The notes beneath the pieces were generated by a model, which worked only from the letters and a program-made list of their open reading frames with translations, searched no databases and had not been told where the DNA came from. A stretch of 64,000 nucleotides of DNA from Auanema rhodensis (Eukaryota > Nematoda > Chromadorea > Rhabditida > Rhabditidae): the NCBI GenBank assembly GCA_964057225.1, contig CAXKVF010000072.1, positions 620,001 to 684,000 of the forward strand. Reading direction: 5' to 3'. Below are positions 1 to 12,366 of this stretch, piece by piece; the stretch's first letter is position 1, and each line of letters begins with the position of its first letter. Both the position numbers and the translations under genes were made by a program.

Positions 1-43
1 TGGACATGGGGAATCTACTTTTGAAAACCGCATCTCTTTATCT

Positions 44-53
44 TTCACGTGAA
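44..53. other. TTCACGTGAA palindrome (E-box/G-box core), once per monomer
   Basis: This is a perfect 10-bp palindrome centred on CACGTG, shown here in the first monomer and repeated about every 176 bp. Reading the array I found only one monomer in which its CACGTG core is altered (CACGAG near 49266). A common variant, TTCCACGTG, changes the left flank but spares the core. CACGTG is the recognised core for bHLH and plant bZIP/bHLH factors. Whether anything binds here is not shown by the sequence. Confidence 0.6.
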
Positions 54-75
54 GCGAGTTACATACCAAGTGCAC

Positions 76-83
76 ATCACGTG
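76..83 (+). other. ATCACGTG, match to the budding-yeast CDEI consensus, once per monomer
   Basis: ATCACGTG fits RTCACRTG, the CDEI element bound by the bHLH protein Cbf1 at budding-yeast point centromeres. It sits 32 bp after the first CACGTG. It is preceded by the palindrome GTGCAC, giving a degenerate dyad over GTGCACATCACGTGTAC (12 of 17 positions match the reverse complement). The match is only eight bases and the context is a satellite, not a point centromere, so homology to CDEI is not claimed. A variant lineage (36.6-61.7 kb) changes it to ATTACGTG. Confidence 0.45.
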
Positions 84-110
84 TACATTTAATTAGCATA
101 AATTAAAGTT

Positions 111-116
111 CACGTA
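111..116 (+). other. CACGTA, third CACGT-type site, once per monomer
   Basis: GTTCACGTAAA in the first monomer shares TTCACGT with the 44-53 palindrome but lacks the final G. It lies 33 bp after the second CACGTG, so the three CACGT sites are evenly spaced by 32-33 bp. The 9-bp deletion found in seven monomers removes the TTCA part and leaves CGTAAA. No function is shown. Confidence 0.4.
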
Positions 117-126
117 AATTTCAAAG

Positions 127-141
127 TCATGGTTACCATGA
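127..141. other. Short inverted repeat TCATGGT-T-ACCATGA, once per monomer
   Basis: There are seven-base perfect arms around a single central T. Monomers with the ATGCACC variant keep six-base arms. Those with ATTAACC (near 13868, 14396, 19148 and 19676) keep five. The centre contains GGTTACC. Short dyads recur in many centromeric satellites and can form cruciforms under torsion, but a one-base loop is too tight for a simple hairpin, so a protein-binding dyad is as likely. Function is unknown. Confidence 0.5.
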
Positions 142-150
142 ACCAATATC

Positions 151-156
151 AATAAA
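151..156 (+). other. AATAAA hexamer, once per monomer in the left half
   Basis: AATAAAAATTTG contains the canonical eukaryotic polyadenylation hexamer on the + strand. It is present in nearly all monomers up to about 24 kb. It is changed to AATACAAA at about 24268 and then in many monomers from about 36 kb to the end. It would matter only if the array is transcribed from this strand. In A/T-rich DNA the hexamer can occur by chance. Confidence 0.3.
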
Positions 157-1290
157 AATTTGTTTTTAGACTAATATGGACATGGGGAATCTAATTTTGA
201 AAACCGCATCTCTTTATCTTTCACGTGAAGCGAGTTACATACCAAGTGCACATCACGTGTACATTTAATTAGCATAAATTAAAGTTCACGTAAATTTCAA
301 AGTCATGGTTACCATGAACCAATATCAATAAAAATTTGTTTTTAGACTAATATGGACATGGGGAATCTAATTTTGAAAACCGCATCTCTTCATCTTTCAC
401 GTGAAGCGAGTTACATACCAAGTGCACATCACGTGTACATTTAATTAGCATAAATTAAAGTTCACGTAAATTTCAAAGTCATGGTTACCATGCACCAATA
501 TCAATAAAAATTTGTTTTTAGACTAATATGGACATGGGGAATCTAATTTTGAAAACCGCATCTCTTTATCTTTCACGTGAAGCGAGTTACATACCAAGTG
601 CACATCACGTGTACATTTAATTAGCATAAATTAAAGTTCACGTAAAATTCAAAGTCATGGTTACCATGAACCAATATCAATAAATATTTGTTTTTAGACT
701 AATATGGACATGGGGAATCTAATTTTGAAAACCGCATCTCTTTATCTTTCACGTGAAGCGAGTTACATACCAAGTGCACATCACGTGTACATTTAATTAG
801 CATAAATTAAAGTTCACGTAAAATTCAAAGTCATGGTTACCATGCACCAATATCAATAAAAATTTGTTTTTAGACTAATATGCACATGGGGAATCTAATT
901 TTGAAAACCGCATCTCTTTATCTTTCACGTGAAGCGAGTTACATACCAAGTGCACATCACGTGTACATTTAATTAGCATAAATTAAAGTTCACGTAAATT
1001 TCAAAGTCATGGTTACCATGCACCAATATCAATAAAAATTTGTTTTTAGACTAATATGGACATGGGGAATCTAATTTTGAAAACCGCATCTCTTTATCTT
1101 TCACGTGAAGCGAGTTACATACCAAGTGCACATCACGTGTACATTTAATTAGCATAAATTAAAGTTCACGTAAATTTCAAAGTCATGGTTACCATGAACC
1201 AATATCAATAAAAATTTGTTTTTAGACTAATATGGACATGAGGAATCTAATTTTGAAAACCGCATCTCTTTATCTTTCACGTGAAGCGAC

Positions 1291-3484
1291 TTACATACCA
1301 AGTGCACATCACGTGTACATTTAATTAGCATAAATTAAAGTTCACGTAAATTTCAAAGTCATGGTTACCATGAACCAATATCAATAAAAATTTGTTTTTA
1401 GACTAATATGGACATGTTGAATCTAATTTTGAAAACCGCATCTCTTTATCTTTCACGTGAAGCGAGTTACATACCAAGTGCACATCACGTGTACATTTAA
1501 TTAGCATAAATTAAAGTTCACGTAAATTTCAAAGTCATGGTTACCATGAAGCAATATCAATAAAAATTTGTTTTTAGACTAATATGGACATGGGGAATCT
1601 AATTTTGAAAACCGCTTCTCTTTATCTTTCACGTGAAGCGAGTTACATACCAAGTGCACATCACGTGTACATTTAATTAGCATAAATTAAAGTTCACGTA
1701 AATTTCAAAGTCATGGTTACCATGAAGCAATATCAATAAAAATTTGTTTTTAGACTAATATGGACATGAAGAATCTAATTTTGAAAACCGCATCTCTTTA
1801 TCTTTCACGTGAAGCGAGTTACATACCAAGTGCACATCACGTGTACATTTAATTAGCATAAATTAAAGTTCACGTAAATTTCAAAGTCATGGTTACCATG
1901 AACCAATATCAATAAAAATTTGTTTTTAGACTAATATGGACATGGGGAATCTAATTTTGAAAACCGCATCTCTTTATCTTTCACGTGAAGCGAGTTACAT
2001 ACCAAGTGCACATCACGTGTACATTTAATTAGCATAAATTAAAGTTCACGTAAATTTCAAAGTCATGGTTACCATGAACCAATATCAATAAAAATTTGTT
2101 TTTAGACTAATATGGACATGGGTAATCTAATTTTGAAAACCGCATCTCTTTATCTTTCACGTGAAGCGAGTTACATACCAAGTGCACATCACGTGTACAT
2201 TTAATTAGCATAAATTAAAGTTCACGTAAATTTCAAAGTCATGGTTACCATGAAGCAATATCAATAAAAATTTGTTTTTAGACTAATATGGACATGGGGA
2301 ATCTAATTTTGAAAACCGCTTCTCTTTATCTTTCACGTGAAGCGAGTTACATACCAAGTGCACATCACGTGTACATTTAATTAGCATAAATTAAAGTTCA
2401 CGTAAATTTCAAAGTCATGGTTACCATGAACCAATATCAATAAAAATTTGTTTTTAGACTAATATGGACATGGGGAATCTAATTTTGAAAACCGCATCTC
2501 TTTATCTTTCACGTGAAGCGAGTTACATACCAAGTGCACATCACGTGTACATTTAATTAGCATAAATTAAAGTTCACGTAAATTTCAAAGTCATGGTTAC
2601 CATGAACCAATATCAATAAAAATTTGTTTTTAGACTAATATGGACATGTTGAATCTAATTTTGAAAACCGCATCTCTTTATCTTTCACGTGAAGCGAGTT
2701 ACATACCAAGTGCACATCACGTGTACATTTAATTAGCATAAATTAAAGTTCACGTAAATTTCAAAGTCATGGTTACCATGAAGCAATATCAATAAAAATT
2801 TGTTTTTAGACTAATATGGACATGGGGAATCTAATTTTGAAAACCGCTTCTCTTTATCTTTCACGTGAAGCGAGTTACATACCAAGTGCACATCACGTGT
2901 ACATTTAATTAGCATAAATTAAAGTTCACGTAAATTTCAAAGTCATGGTTACCATGAAGCAATATCAATAAAAATTTGTTTTTAGACTAATATGGACATG
3001 AAGAATCTAATTTTGAAAACCGCATCTCTTTATCTTTCACGTGAAGCGAGTTACATACCAAGTGCACATCACGTGTACATTTAATTAGCATAAATTAAAG
3101 TTCACGTAAATTTCAAAGTCATGGTTACCATGAACCAATATCAATAAAAATTTGTTTTTAGACTAATATGGACATGGGGAATCTAATTTTGAAAACCGCA
3201 TCTCTTTATCTTTCACGTGAAGCGAGTTACATACCAAGTGCACATCACGTGTACATTTAATTAGCATAAATTAAAGTTCACGTAAATTTCAAAGTCATGG
3301 TTACCATGAACCAATATCAATAAAAATTTGTTTTTAGACTAATATGGACATGGGTAATCTAATTTTGAAAACCGCATCTCTTTATCTTTCACGTGAAGCG
3401 AGTTACATACCAAGTGCACATCACGTGTACATTTAATTAGCATAAATTAAAGTTCACGTAAATTTCAAAGTCATGGTTACCATG
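1291..3484 (+). repeat. Tandem duplication of 7 monomers (1,232-bp offset)
   Basis: Bases 1291-2252 match 2523-3484 with no difference that I found. They share, in order, CATGTTGAATC, GAAGCAATATC, CCGCTTCTC, CATGAAGAATC and CATGGGTAATC. The left limit is the GCGACTT/GCGAGTT difference at 1290. The right limit is GAAGC versus GCACC at 2253/3485. The offset is exactly seven monomers, consistent with unequal exchange in register. Confidence 0.85.
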
Positions 3485-3599
3485 CACCAATATCAATAAA
3501 AATTTGTTTTTAGACTAATATGGACATGGGGAATCTAATTTTGAAAACCGCATCTCTTTATCTTTCACGTGAAGCGAGTTACATACCAAGTGCACATCA

Positions 3600-5660
3600 C
3601 GTGTACATTTAATTAGCATAAATTAAAGTTCACGTAAATTTCAAAGTTATGGTTACCATGCACCAATATCAATAAAAATTTGTTTTTAGACTAATATGGA
3701 CATGGGGAATCTAATTTTGAAAACCGCATCTCTTTATCTTTCACGTGAAGCGAGTTACATACCAAGTGCACATCACGTGTACAATTAATTAGCATAAATT
3801 AAAGTTCACGTAAATTTCAAAGTCATGGTTACCATGAACCAATATCAATAAAAATTTGTTTTTAGACTAATATGGACATGGGGAATCTAATTTTGAAAAC
3901 CGCATTTCTTTATCTTTCACGTGAAGCGAGTCACATACCAAGTGCACATCACGTGTACATTTAATTAGCATAAATTAAAGTTCACGTAAATTTCAAAGTC
4001 ATGGTTACCATGCACCAATATCAATAAAAATTTGTTTTTAGACTAATATGGACATGGGGAATCTAATTTTGAAAACCGCATCTCTTTATCTTTCACGTGA
4101 AGCGAGTTACATACCAAGTGCACATCACGTGTACATTTAATTAGCATAAATTAAAGTTCACGTAAATTTCAAAGTCATGGTTACCATGCACCAATATCAA
4201 TAAAAATTTGTTTTTAGACTAATATGGACATGGGGAATCTAATTTTGAAAACCGCATCTCTTTATCTTCCACGTGAAGCGAGTTACATACCAAGTGCACA
4301 TCACGTGTACATTTAATTAGCATAAATTAAAGTTCACGTAAATTTCAAAGTCATGGTTACCATGAACCAATATCAATAAAAATTTGTTTTTAGACTAATA
4401 TGTACATGGGGAATCTAATTTTGAAAACCGCATCTCTTCATATTTCACGTGAAGCGAGTTACATACCAAGTGCACATCACGTGTACATTTAATTAGCATA
4501 AATTAAAGTTCACGTAAATTTCAAAGTCATGGTTACCATGCACCAATATCAATAAAAATTTGTTTTTAGACTAATATGGACATGGGGAATCTAATTTTGA
4601 AAACCGCATCTCTTTATCTTTCACGTGAAGCGAGTTACATACCAAGTGCACATCACGTGTACATTTAATTAGCATAAATTAAAGTTCACGTAAATTTCAA
4701 AGTTATGGTTACCATGCACCAATATCAATAAAAATTTGTTTTTAGACTAATATGGACATGGGGAATCTAATTTTGAAAACCGCATCTCTTTATCTTTCAC
4801 GTGAAGCGAGTTACATACCAAGTGCACATCACGTGTACAATTAATTAGCATAAATTAAAGTTCACGTAAATTTCAAAGTCATGGTTACCATGAACCAATA
4901 TCAATAAAAATTTGTTTTTAGACTAATATGGACATGGGGAATCTAATGTTGAAAACCGCATCTCTTCATATTTCACGTGAAGCGAGTTACATACCAAGTG
5001 CACATCACGTGTACATTTAATTAGCATAAATTAAAGTTCACGTAAATTTCAAAGTCATGGTTACCATGCACCAATATCAATAAAAATTTGTTTTTAGACT
5101 AATATGGACATGGGGAATCTAATTTTGAAAACCGCATCTCTTCATATTTCACGTGAAGCGAGTTACATACCAAGTGCACATCACGTGTACATTTAATTAG
5201 CATAAATTAAAGTTCACGTAAATTTCAAAGTCATGGTTACCATGCACCAATATCAATAAAAATTTGTTTTTAGACTAATATGGACATGGGGAATCTAATT
5301 TTTTAAAACCGCATCTCTTTATCTTTCACGTGAAGCGAGTTACATACCAAGTGCACATCACGTGTACATTTAATTAGCATAAATTAAAGTTCACGTAAAT
5401 TTCAAAGTCATGGTTACCATGCACCAATATCAATAAAAATTTGTTTTTAGACTAATATGGACATGGGGAATCTAATTTTGAAAACCGCATCTCTTTATCT
5501 TCCACGTGAAGCGAGTTACATACCAAGTGCACATCACGTGTACATTTAATTAGCATAAATTAAAGTTCACGTAAATTTCAAAGTCATGGTTACCATGAAC
5601 CAATATCAATAAAAATTTGTTTTTAGACTAATATGTACATGGGGAATCTAATTTTGAAAA
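3600..5660 (+). repeat. 6- and 7-monomer duplicated modules
   Basis: AAAGTTATGG near 3647 recurs 1,056 bp (six monomers) later near 4703. GTACAATTAATT near 3782 recurs near 4838 at the same offset. The pair CTTCCACGTG then ATGTACATGG (near 4268 and 4402) recurs near 5501 and 5635, offset 1,233 bp: seven monomers plus the single-base insertion of the unit at 5281. CTTCATATTTC marks several units here. Confidence 0.75.
5281..5457 (+). repeat. 177-bp monomer with a 1-bp insertion
   Basis: In this unit AATTTTGAAAACC has become AATTTTTTAAAACC: the G is replaced and one base is gained around 5301-5305. The next unit starts at 5458 and the 176-bp register continues. This form appears only once in the window, so it has not been spread by later duplication. 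Confidence 0.9.
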
Positions 5661-6868
5661 CCGCATCTCTTCATATTTCACGTGAAGCGAGTTACATACC
5701 AAGTGCACATCACGTGTACATTTAATTAGCATAAATTAAAGTTCACGTAAATTTCAAAGTCATGGTTACCATGAACCAATATCAATAAAAATTTGTTTTT
5801 AGACTAATATGGACATGGGGAATCTAATTTTGAAAACCGCATCACTTTATCTTTCACGTGAAGCGAGTTACATACCAAGTGCACATCACGTGTACATTTA
5901 ATTAGCATAAATTAAAGTTCACGTAAATTTCAAAGTCATGGTTACCATGCACCAATATCAATAAAAATTTGTTTTTAGACTAATATGGACATGGGGAATC
6001 TAATGTTGAAAACCGCATCTTTTTATCTTTCACGTGAAGCGAGTTACATACCAAGTGCACATCACGTGTACATTTAATTAGCATAAATTAAAGTTCACGT
6101 AAATTTCAAAGTCATGGTTACCATGAACCAACATCAATAAAAATTTGTTTTTAGACTAATATGGACATGGGGAATCTAATGTTGAAAACCGCATCTCTTT
6201 ATCTTTCACGTGAAGCGAGTTACATACCAAGTGCACATCACGTGTACATTTAATTAGCATAAATTAAAGTTCACGTAAATTTCAAAGTCATGGTTACCAT
6301 GAACCAATATCAATAAAAATTTGTTTTTAGACTAATATGGACTTGGGGAATCTAATTTTGAAAACCGCATCTCTTTATCTTTCACGTGAAGCGAGTTACA
6401 TACCAAGTGCACATCACGTGTACATTTAATTAGCATAAATTAAAGTTCACGTAAATTTCAAAGTCATGGTTACCATGCACCAAAATCAATAAAAATTTGT
6501 TTTTAGACTAATATGGACATGGGGAATCTAATTTTGAAAACCGCATCTCTTTATCTTTCACGTGAAGCGAGTTACATACCAAGTGCACATCACGTGTACA
6601 TTTAATTAGCATAAATTAAAGTTCACGTAAATTTCAAAGTCATGGTTACCATGCACCAATATCAATAAAAATTTGTTTTTAGACTAATATGGACATGGGG
6701 AATCTAATGTTGAAAACCGCATCTCTTTATCTTTCACGTGAAGCGAGTTACATACCAAGTGCACATCACGTGTACATTTAATTAGCATAAATTAAAGTTC
6801 ACGTAAATTTCAAAGTCATGGTTACCATGAACCAATATCAATAAAAATTTGTTTTTAGACTAATATGG

Positions 6869-8884
6869 ACATGGGGAATCTAATTTTGAAAACCGCATCT
6901 CTTTATCTTTCACGTGAAGCGAGTTACATACCAAGTGCACATCACGTGCACATTTAATTAGCATAAATTAAAGTTCACGTAAATTTCAAAGTCATGGTTA
7001 CCATGCACCAATATCAATAAAAATTTGTTTTTAGACTAATATGGACATGGGGAATCTAATGTTGAAAACCGCATCTTTTTATCTTTCACGTGAAGCGAGT
7101 TACATACCAAGTGCACATCACGTGTACATTTAATTAGCATAAATTAAAGTTCACGTAAATTTCAAAGTCATGGTTACCATGAACCAATATCAATAAAAAT
7201 TTGTTTTTAGACTAATATGGACATGGGGAATCTAATGTTGAAAACCGCATCTCTTTATCTTTCACGTGAAGCGAGTTGCATACCAAGTGCACATCACGTG
7301 TACATTTAATTAGCATAAATTAAAGTTCACGTAAATTTCAAAGTCATGGTTACCATGAACCAATATCAATAAAAATTTGTTTTTAGACTAATATGGACAT
7401 GGGGAATCTAATTTTGAAAACCGCATCTCTTTATCTTTCACGTGAAGCGAGTTACATACCAAGTGCACATCACGTGTACATTTAATTAGCATAAATTAAA
7501 GTTCACGTAAATTTCAAAGTCATGGTTACCATGAACCAATATCAATAAAAATTTGTTTTTAGACTAATATGGACATGGGGAATCTAATGTTGAAAACCGC
7601 ATCTCTTTATCTTTCACGTGAAGCGAGTTGCATACCAAGTGCACATCACGTGTACATTTAATTAGCATAAATTAAAGTTCACGTAAATTTCAAAGTCATG
7701 GTTACCATGAACCAATATCAATAAAAATTTGTTTTTAGACTAATATGGACATGGGGAATCTAATTTTGAAAACCGCATCTCTTTATCTTCCACGTGAAGC
7801 GAGTTACATACCAAGTGCACATCACGTGTACATTTAATTAGCATAAATTAAAGTTCACGTAAATTTCAAAGTCATGGTTACCATGAACCAATATCAATAA
7901 AAATTTGTTTTTAGACTAATATGGACATGGGGAATCAAATTTTGAAAACCGCATCTCTTTATCTTTCACGTGAAGCGAGTTACATACCAAGTGCACATCA
8001 CGTGTACATTTAATTAGCATAAATTAAAGTTCACGTAAATTTCAAAGTCATGGTTACCATGCACCAATATCAATAAAAATTTGTTTTTAGACTAATATGG
8101 ACATGGGGAATCTAATTTTGAAAACCGCATCTCTTCATATTTCACGTGAAGCGAGTTACATACCAAGTGCACATCACGTGTACATTTAATTAGCATAAAT
8201 TAAAGTTCACGTAAATTTCAAAGTCATGGTTACCATGAACCAATATCAATAAAAATTGGTTATTAGACTAATATGGACATGGGGAATCTAATTTTGAAAA
8301 CCGCATCTCTTTATCTTTCACGTGAAGCGAGTTACATACCAAGTGCACATCACGTGTACATTTAATTAGCATAAATTAAAGTTCACGTAAATTTCAAAGT
8401 CATGGTTACCATGCACCAATATCAATAAAAATTTGTTTTTAGACTAATATGGACATGGGGAATCTAATTTTGAAAACCGCATCTCTTTATCTTCCACGTG
8501 AAGCGAGTTACATACCAAGTGCACATCACGTGTACATTTAATTAGCATAAATTAAAGTTCACGTAAATTTCAAAGTCATGGTTACCATGAACCAATATCA
8601 ATAAAAATTTGTTTTTAGACTAATATGTACATGGGGAATCTAATTTTGAAAACCGCATCTCTTTATCTTTCACGTGAAGCGAGTTACATACCAAGTGCAC
8701 ATCACGTGTACATTTAATTAGCATAAATTAAAGTTCACGTAAATTTCAAAGTCATGGTTACCATGCACCAATATCAATAAAAATTTGTTTTTAGACTAAT
8801 ATGGACATGGGGAATCTAATGTTGAAAACCGCATCTCTTTATCTTTCACGTGAAGCGAGTTACATACCAAGTGCACATCACGTG
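6869..8884 (+). repeat. Copy A of a 2,016-bp block repeated 45 monomers downstream
   Basis: This block matches 14789-16804 at an offset of 7,920 bp with no difference that I found line by line. Shared markers include CGTGCACATTT, two GCGAGTTGCATACC units, GGAATCAAATTTT, GGTTATTAGAC, CTTCCACGTG and ATGTACATGG. Its limits are the G/T difference at 6868/14788 and CGTGCAC versus CGTGTAC at 8885/16805. Confidence 0.85.
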
Positions 8885-10244
8885 CACATTTAATTAGCAT
8901 AAATTAAAGTTCACGTAAATTTCAAAGTCATGGTTACCATGCACCAATATCAATAAAAATTTGTTTTTAGACTAATATGGACATGGGGAATCTAATGTTG
9001 AAAACCGCATCTCTTTATCTTTCACGTGAAGCGAGTTACATACCAAGTGCACATCACGTGTACATTTAATTAGCATAAATTAAAGTTCACGTAAATTTCA
9101 AAGTCATGGTTACCATGCACCAATATCAATAAAAATTTGTTTTTAGACTAATATGGACATGGGGAATCTAATTTTGAAAACCGCATCTTTTTATCTTTCA
9201 CGTGAAGCGAGTTACATACCAAGTGCACATCACGTGTACATTTAATTAGCATAAATTAAAGTTCACGTAAATTTCAAAGTCATGGTTACCATGAACCAAT
9301 ATCAATAAAAATTTGTTTTTAGACTAATATGGACATGGGGAATCTAATGTTGAAAACCGCATCTTTTTATCTTTCACGTGAAGCGAGTTACATACCAAGT
9401 GCACATCACGTGTACATTTAATTAGCATAAATTAAAGTTCACGTAAATTTCAAAGTCATGGTTACCATGAACCAATATCAATAAAAATTTGTTTTTAGAC
9501 TAATATGGACATGGGGAATCTAATGTTGAAAACCGCATCTCTTTATCTTTCACGTGAAGCGAGTTACATACCAAGTGCACATCACGTGTACATTTAATTA
9601 GCATAAAATAAAGTTCACGTAAATTTCAAAGTCATGGTTACCATGCACCAATATCAATAAAAATTTGTTTTTAGACTAATATGGACATGGGGAATCTAAT
9701 TTTGAAAACCGCATCTCTTTATCTTTCACGTGAAGCGAGTTACATACCAAGTGCACATCACGTGTACATTTAATTAGCATAAATTAAAGTTCACGTAAAT
9801 TTCAAAGTCATGGTTACCATGAACCAATATCAATAAAAATTTGTTTTTAGACTAATATGGACATGGGGAATCTAATGTTGAAAACCGCATCTCTTTATCT
9901 TCCACGTGAAGCGAGTTACATACCAAGTGCACATCACGTGTACATTTAATTAGCATAAATTAAAGTTCACGTAAATTTCAAAGTCATGGTTACCATGAAC
10001 CAATATCAATAAAAATTTGTTTTTAGACTAATATGGACATGGGGAATCTAATTTTGAAAACCGCATCTCTTTATCTTCCACGTGAAGCGAGTTACATACC
10101 AAGTGCACATCACGTGTACATTTAATTAGCATAAATTAAAGTTCACGTAAATTTCAAAGTCATGGTTACCATGAACCAATATCAATAAAAATTTGTTTTT
10201 AGACTAATATGGACATGGGGAATCAAATTTTGAAAACCGCATCA

Positions 10245-12336
10245 CTTTATCTTTCACGTGAAGCGAGTTACATACCAAGTGCACATCACGTGTACATTTA
10301 ATTAGCATAAATTAAAGTTCACGTAAATTTCAAAGTCATGGTTACCATGCACCAATATCAATAAAAATTTGTTTTTAGACTAATATGGACATGGGGAATC
10401 TAATTTTGAAAACCGCATCTCTTCATATTTCACGTGAAGCGAGTTACATACCAAGTGCACATCACGTGTACATTTAATTAGCATAAATTAAAGTTCACGT
10501 AAATTTCAAAGTCATGGTTACCATGAACCAATATCAATAAAAATTGGTTATTAGACTAATATGGACATGGGGAATCCAATTTTGAAAACCGCATCTCTTT
10601 ATCTTTCACGTGAAGCGAGTTACATACCAAGTGCACATCACGTGTACATTTAATTAGCATAAATTAAAGTTCACGTAAATTTCAAAGTCATGGTTACCAT
10701 GCACCAATATCAATAAAAATTTGTTTTTAGACTAATATGGACATGGGGAATCTAATTTTGAAAACCGCATCTCTTTATCTTCCACGTGAAGCGAGTTACA
10801 TACCAAGTGCACATCACGTGTACATTTAATTAGCATAAATTAAAGTTCACGTAAATTTCAAAGTCATGGTTACCATGAACCAATATCAATAAAAATTTGT
10901 TTTTAGACTAATATGTACATGGGGAATCTAATTTTGAAAACCGCATCTCTTTATCTTTCACGTGAAGCGAGTTACATACCAAGTGCACATCACGTGTACA
11001 TTTAATTAGCATAAATTAAAGTTCACGTAAATTTCAAAGTCATGGTTACCATGCACCAATATCAATAAAAATTTGTTTTTAGACTAATATGGACATGGGG
11101 AATCTAATGTTGAAAACCGCATCTCTTTATCTTTCACGTGAAGCGAGTTACATACCAAGTGCACATCACGTGTACATTTAATTAGCATAAATTAAAGTTC
11201 ACGTAAATTTCAAAGTCATGGTTACCATGAACCAATATCAATAAAAATTTGTTTTTAGACTAATATGGACATGGGGAATCTAATTTTGAAAACCGCATCT
11301 CTTTATCTTTCACGTGAAGCGAGTTACATACCAAGTGCACATCACGTGCACATTTAATTAGCATAAATTAAAGTTCACGTAAATTTCAAAGTCATGGTTA
11401 CCATGCACCAATATCAATAAAAATTTGTTTTTAGACTAATATGGACATGGGGAATCTAATGTTGAAAACCGCATCTTTTTATCTTTCACGTGAAGCGAGT
11501 TACATACCAAGTGCACATCACGTGTACATTTAATTAGCATAAATTAAAGTTCACGTAAATTTCAAAGTCATGGTTACCATGAACCAATATCAATAAAAAT
11601 TTGTTTTTAGACTAATATGGACATGGGGAATCTAATGTTGAAAACCGCATCTCTTTATCTTTCACGTGAAGCGAGTTACATACCAAGTGCACATCACGTG
11701 TACATTTAATTAGCATAAATTAAAGTTCACGTAAATTTCAAAGTCATGGTTACCATGAACCAATATCAATAAAAATTTGTTTTTAGACTAATATGGACAT
11801 GAGGAATCTAATTTTGAAAACCGCATCTCTTTATCTTTCACGTGAAGCGAGTTACATACCAAGTGCACATCACGTGTACATTTAATTAGCATAAAATAAA
11901 GTTCACGTAAATTTCAAAGTCATGGTTACCATGCACCAATATCAATAAAAATTTGTTTTTAGACTAATATGGACATGGGGAATCTAATTTTGAAAACCGC
12001 ATCTCTTTATCTTCCACGTGAAGCGAGTTACATACCAAGTGCACATCACGTGTACATTTAATTAGCATAAATTAAAGTTCACGTAAATTTCAAAGTCATG
12101 GTTACCATGAACCAATATCAATAAAAATTTGTTTTTAGACTAATATGGACATGGGGAATCTAATTTTGAAAACCGCATCTCTTTATCTTCCACGTGAAGC
12201 GAGTTACATACCAAGTGCACATCACGTGTACATTTAATTAGCATAAATTAAAGTTCACGTAAATTTCAAAGTCATGGTTACCATGAACCAATATCAATAA
12301 AAATTTGTTTTTAGACTAATATGGACATGGGGAATC
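10245..12336 (+). repeat. Block repeated 32 monomers downstream (5,632-bp offset)
   Basis: This block aligns with 15877-17968. I noticed two differences (ATCCAAT versus ATCTAAT near 10577; CATGAGG versus CATGGGG near 11801). Shared markers include GGTTATTAGAC, CGTGCACATTT and CATAAAATAAAG. Its left part (about 10225-11072) is also identical to 12865-13712 at a 15-monomer (2,640-bp) offset. Confidence 0.75.
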
Positions 12337-12366
12337 TAATTTTGAAAACCGCATCTCTTTATCTTT

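Larger units (their letters stand above)
1..176 (+). repeat. Reference monomer (first unit), used for numbering
   Basis: This unit sets the numbering used elsewhere. Order of elements: G-rich TGGACATGGGG (1-11), GAAAACCGC (23-31), a pyrimidine-rich run (32-46), CACGTG (46-51), GTGCAC (70s), ATCACGTG (76-83), an A/T stretch with TTAATTAGC (90-97), CACGTA (111-116), dyad TCATGGT-T-ACCATGA (127-141), CAATATCAATAAAAATTTG (144-162) and TTTTTAGACTAATA (163-176). It has a private A-to-C change at 18. The commonest variable positions are 8-11, 18-20, 34-36, 45, 119-121, 141-143, 155 and 175-176 with their neighbours. The length is not a multiple of three, so no reading frame persists through successive monomers. 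Confidence 0.95.
1..5990 (+). repeat. Array segment 1: short 6- and 7-monomer duplications
   Basis: These are satellite monomers only. Early private changes include AAATTC for AATTTC near 645 and 820, CATGAGG near 1240 and GCGACTT near 1290. From about 1.3 kb the segment shows 7-monomer and then 6-monomer copy relationships. CACC and GAACC forms of position 141 are mixed. The AATGTTG variant first appears near 4947. No non-satellite sequence is seen. Confidence 0.7.
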
